This document shows, piece by piece, positions 12,430 through 14,141 of a stretch of DNA of 14,141 bases (its first letter is position 1; every line of letters begins with the position of its first letter). Below the pieces are notes generated by a model, which was given only the letters and a program-made list of their open reading frames with translations, did no database searches and was not told the origin of the DNA. A program made the position numbers and the translations under genes. The DNA is from an uncultured Acidobacteriota bacterium (GTDB lineage Bacteria > Acidobacteriota > JAAYUB01). The stretch spans positions 1 through 14,141 of the forward strand of contig CALAMB010000285.1 in NCBI GenBank assembly GCA_937925645.1, given 5' to 3'.

Positions 12430-14141
12430 TCACGGTACCGGCGGCAGCAGGATGCCGTTGAACAGCAGCTTGAAGGTCGCCGGCGTCGAGCCCCGGTGCT
12501 GCGGATTGAAGCCGTAGAGCGCCAGCTGCCCCTTTCCCTTGCGCAGCCACACCACCACCGGCTTGTTCGCCAGCAGCTCGATCTTCTCGGCGTAGCCGCT
12601 CACCAGGATGTCGTCCTCCGGATACAGCGCGGCCACGCGGCGGTCCATGTCCTGGTCGGGCACCGACGTCCCGAACACCGCCGACGCGCGGGAAAACGCG
12701 GTGACCTCCGCCGGCAGCCCCAGGGTCAGCGGGCTGTCGGGGCGGAGCTCCACCCGCAAGCCCGCGCCGGGCACGTAGAGGCCGCTCTTGCGCAGGTCGT
12801 CGTTCACCAGGCGCACCGGGAGCCGGAATTTTTCCGTCGCGTCGTCTCGTTTGATCTCCAGCGAATCGGCGAAGAGCGCCGTGGACCGCCCCCAGGCCAG
12901 GATCACCCCGCCCTTGTCCAGGAAGGCCATGAGCCGCTCCATGCCCTTGGCGCCGATCCCCCGGACGTACTCCGGCGGCATGTCGGTCATCCAGTAACGG
13001 TCTTCGAATTTCATCTGGCCGGTCATCAGGATGTTCTTGTCGTTGTCGGGAAAGATCACCACATCAAAATCCGCAGCCAGATCGGTCTTCTCGAAGTCGC
13101 CGGGCCGCAGCACGGTGTACGGCACGCGGTAGTCGTCGAGCACGTACCGCGTCCAGCCGGCGTCCATGTCGTGGAACCAGGTCTCCACCAGGGCGATGCG
13201 GCGCGGCGCCACCGTCTCGGCCGCGAGCGGCGGGGCCATCCTGCCCAGGAGCTGCGGCGCGCCGGCCGCCGGCGTGCCGGCGTCCACCCGCACCGGCGGC
13301 ACGGACACCGCCGCGGCCACCTCCCGGAGCTTGGCGGTCAGGCCCGGCGGGGCCATGACCACGAAACTTCCCTTGGGCAGCGCCGCGTCGCCCACCGCCG
13401 TGTCCGCGGTGAGACGCTTCACCAGCAAACCCGCCTCCAGCGCCCGGAACGCGGCGCGGAAGGCGTCGTTGTCGCCGGCCGCCCAGGCCAGCGCGGTGGC
13501 GTCGGCGGGGAGCTCGCCCGCGGCGGGCCAGCGGAACGCGCCGGTCACCTCCGCCAGCGACGCCGCCAGCGCGGGCGCTGCGGCGTCCACCGCCACGCAG
13601 CGCACGCCGCGGTGGCGCGGCAGCGACCAGCTGGTGATGTCGTAGGGGCGGATCAGCTCGCCGCCCGGCGTGTAGTGGCGCACCGGGTAGCGCTGGTCCT
13701 CCATGATCTCCTTGATCAGGGGGCGGTACGCCTGGGCCAGCGGCACCACCAGGTCGCCGGCGCCGAAGGCGCAGCCGTCCACGGCCACCGGCGCCGTCAG
13801 CCGGTAGATCCGGACGCCGTGCTCCAGCAGCAGGTTGGCCAGGCCGGCCAATTCGCTCCGGTCGCCCTGCGCCAGCGACAGGATGTAGGCGTATGGGGCC
13901 TGGGTGCGGCCCCGCTCCACTTCGCGGCGGCACAGCTCGTTGCGGAAGGCGAGAAGTTCGGCGCGGTTCTCGGCGGCCGTGCGGGCGACGGCCCGCATGC
14001 TCACCAGCTCGTACTGCACCATGTCGCCCAGCCGCCACCAGCCGCCCGGCCACGGGTCGGGCATGTTGGTGCTTTTCTTGTACTCGGCCAGGCCCTTGCC
14101 GCGGACGCCGAGCTCGGTGGGCTCCACGTAAACCGGCGTGG
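12430..14141 (-). CDS. M14-type zinc carboxypeptidase-like protein, C-terminal part
   Basis: The frame is open at the right edge and ends at TGA (12432-12430), giving about 569 residues of the C-terminal part; the N-terminus is missing. The first residues (VYVEPTELGVRGKGLAEYKK, then DPWPGGWWRLGDMVQYEL) resemble the end of the catalytic domain of large secreted M14-family proteins I know from Acidobacteriota. The zinc ligands would lie outside the window and cannot be checked. The middle part (APYAYILSLAQGD, then VPLAQAYRPLIKEIMEDQRYP) and a C-terminal glutamine-amidotransferase-like Rossmann segment (RRIALVETWFHDMDAGWTRY, DVVIFPDND, then MAFLDKGGVILAWG) fit that architecture. The protein is probably exported, but the signal peptide is not in view. 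Family assignment is by remembered pattern; activity cannot be confirmed. Confidence 0.75.
   Translation of the reverse strand, partial: TPVYVEPTELGVRGKGLAEYKKSTNMPDPWPGGWWRLGDMVQYELVSMRAVARTAAENRAELLAFRNELCRREVERGRTQAPYAYILSLAQGDRSELAGLANLLLEHGVRIYRLTAPVAVDGCAFGAGDLVVPLAQAYRPLIKEIMEDQRYPVRHYTPGGELIRPYDITSWSLPRHRGVRCVAVDAAAPALAASLAEVTGAFRWPAAGELPADATALAWAAGDNDAFRAAFRALEAGLLVKRLTADTAVGDAALPKGSFVVMAPPGLTAKLREVAAAVSVPPVRVDAGTPAAGAPQLLGRMAPPLAAETVAPRRIALVETWFHDMDAGWTRYVLDDYRVPYTVLRPGDFEKTDLAADFDVVIFPDNDKNILMTGQMKFEDRYWMTDMPPEYVRGIGAKGMERLMAFLDKGGVILAWGRSTALFADSLEIKRDDATEKFRLPVRLVNDDLRKSGLYVPGAGLRVELRPDSPLTLGLPAEVTAFSRASAVFGTSVPDQDMDRRVAALYPEDDILVSGYAEKIELLANKPVVVWLRKGKGQLALYGFNPQHRGSTPATFKLLFNGILLPPVP

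Noticed and set aside
12135..12461. Small gene in the gap after the zinc-ribbon gene
   Set aside because: The frame runs through inverted repeats and the short-repeat array and has no ribosome binding site or domain character.

Overview
The window comes from a high-G+C bacterium (clearly above 60% G+C by eye, with strong G/C at third codon positions). An Acidobacteriota-like lineage is the best guess. The evidence is a membrane-anchored regulator whose N-terminus reads LESWKEIADHCGRSVRTVQRW, a DUF6599-like lipoprotein, a DUF1573 protein and a large M14-type carboxypeptidase, a mix I associate with that phylum. This is inference; there is no rRNA or other phylogenetic marker. At least five genes end in TGA, so TGA is an ordinary stop codon here.

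Layout. (a) 1-1499, minus: an exported transglutaminase-like protein running off the left edge. (b) 1500-1633: a divergent promoter region. (c) 1634-2968, plus: a MacB/FtsX-type ABC transporter permease without an ATPase beside it. (d) 2975-5869, minus: a three-gene unit of DUF6599-like lipoprotein, ferritin-like protein and B12-domain radical SAM enzyme; the last two overlap in ATGAGTAA. (e) 6044-7099, plus: a DUF1573 gene with its own promoter, a strong Shine-Dalgarno sequence and a terminator. (f) 7176-9263, minus: a GtrA domain fused to an ArnT/PMT-like membrane glycosyltransferase. (g) 9360-10814, minus: a DNA-binding domain joined through one membrane helix to an FG-GAP-like periplasmic domain. 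(h) 11007-12059, plus: a double zinc-ribbon, single-span membrane protein. (i) 12060-12429: a non-coding island of stem-loops and short tandem repeats. (j) 12430-14141, minus: the C-terminal part of a zinc carboxypeptidase-like protein running off the right edge.

The standout is the DUF1573 gene. Its reading frame is interrupted once, by TGA at 6302-6304, at the position of the first cysteine of the family's conserved CGC motif (here AG-[TGA]-GCT). The frame and the family homology then continue, with no frameshift, for 265 more codons. A TGA replacing a conserved cysteine, with hairpins just downstream, is the classic signature of a selenocysteine codon. I propose an exported DUF1573 selenoprotein with a U-G-C motif. 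I know of no description of DUF1573 as a selenoprotein family, but could not search. A nonsense mutation or a base-call error remains possible.

Most of the other genes belong to the cell envelope: exported protease-like enzymes, a lipoprotein, glycan-lipid transfer and membrane-tethered regulation. They do not form one recognisable pathway, and no selenocysteine machinery genes (selA, selB, selC, selD) lie in the window.
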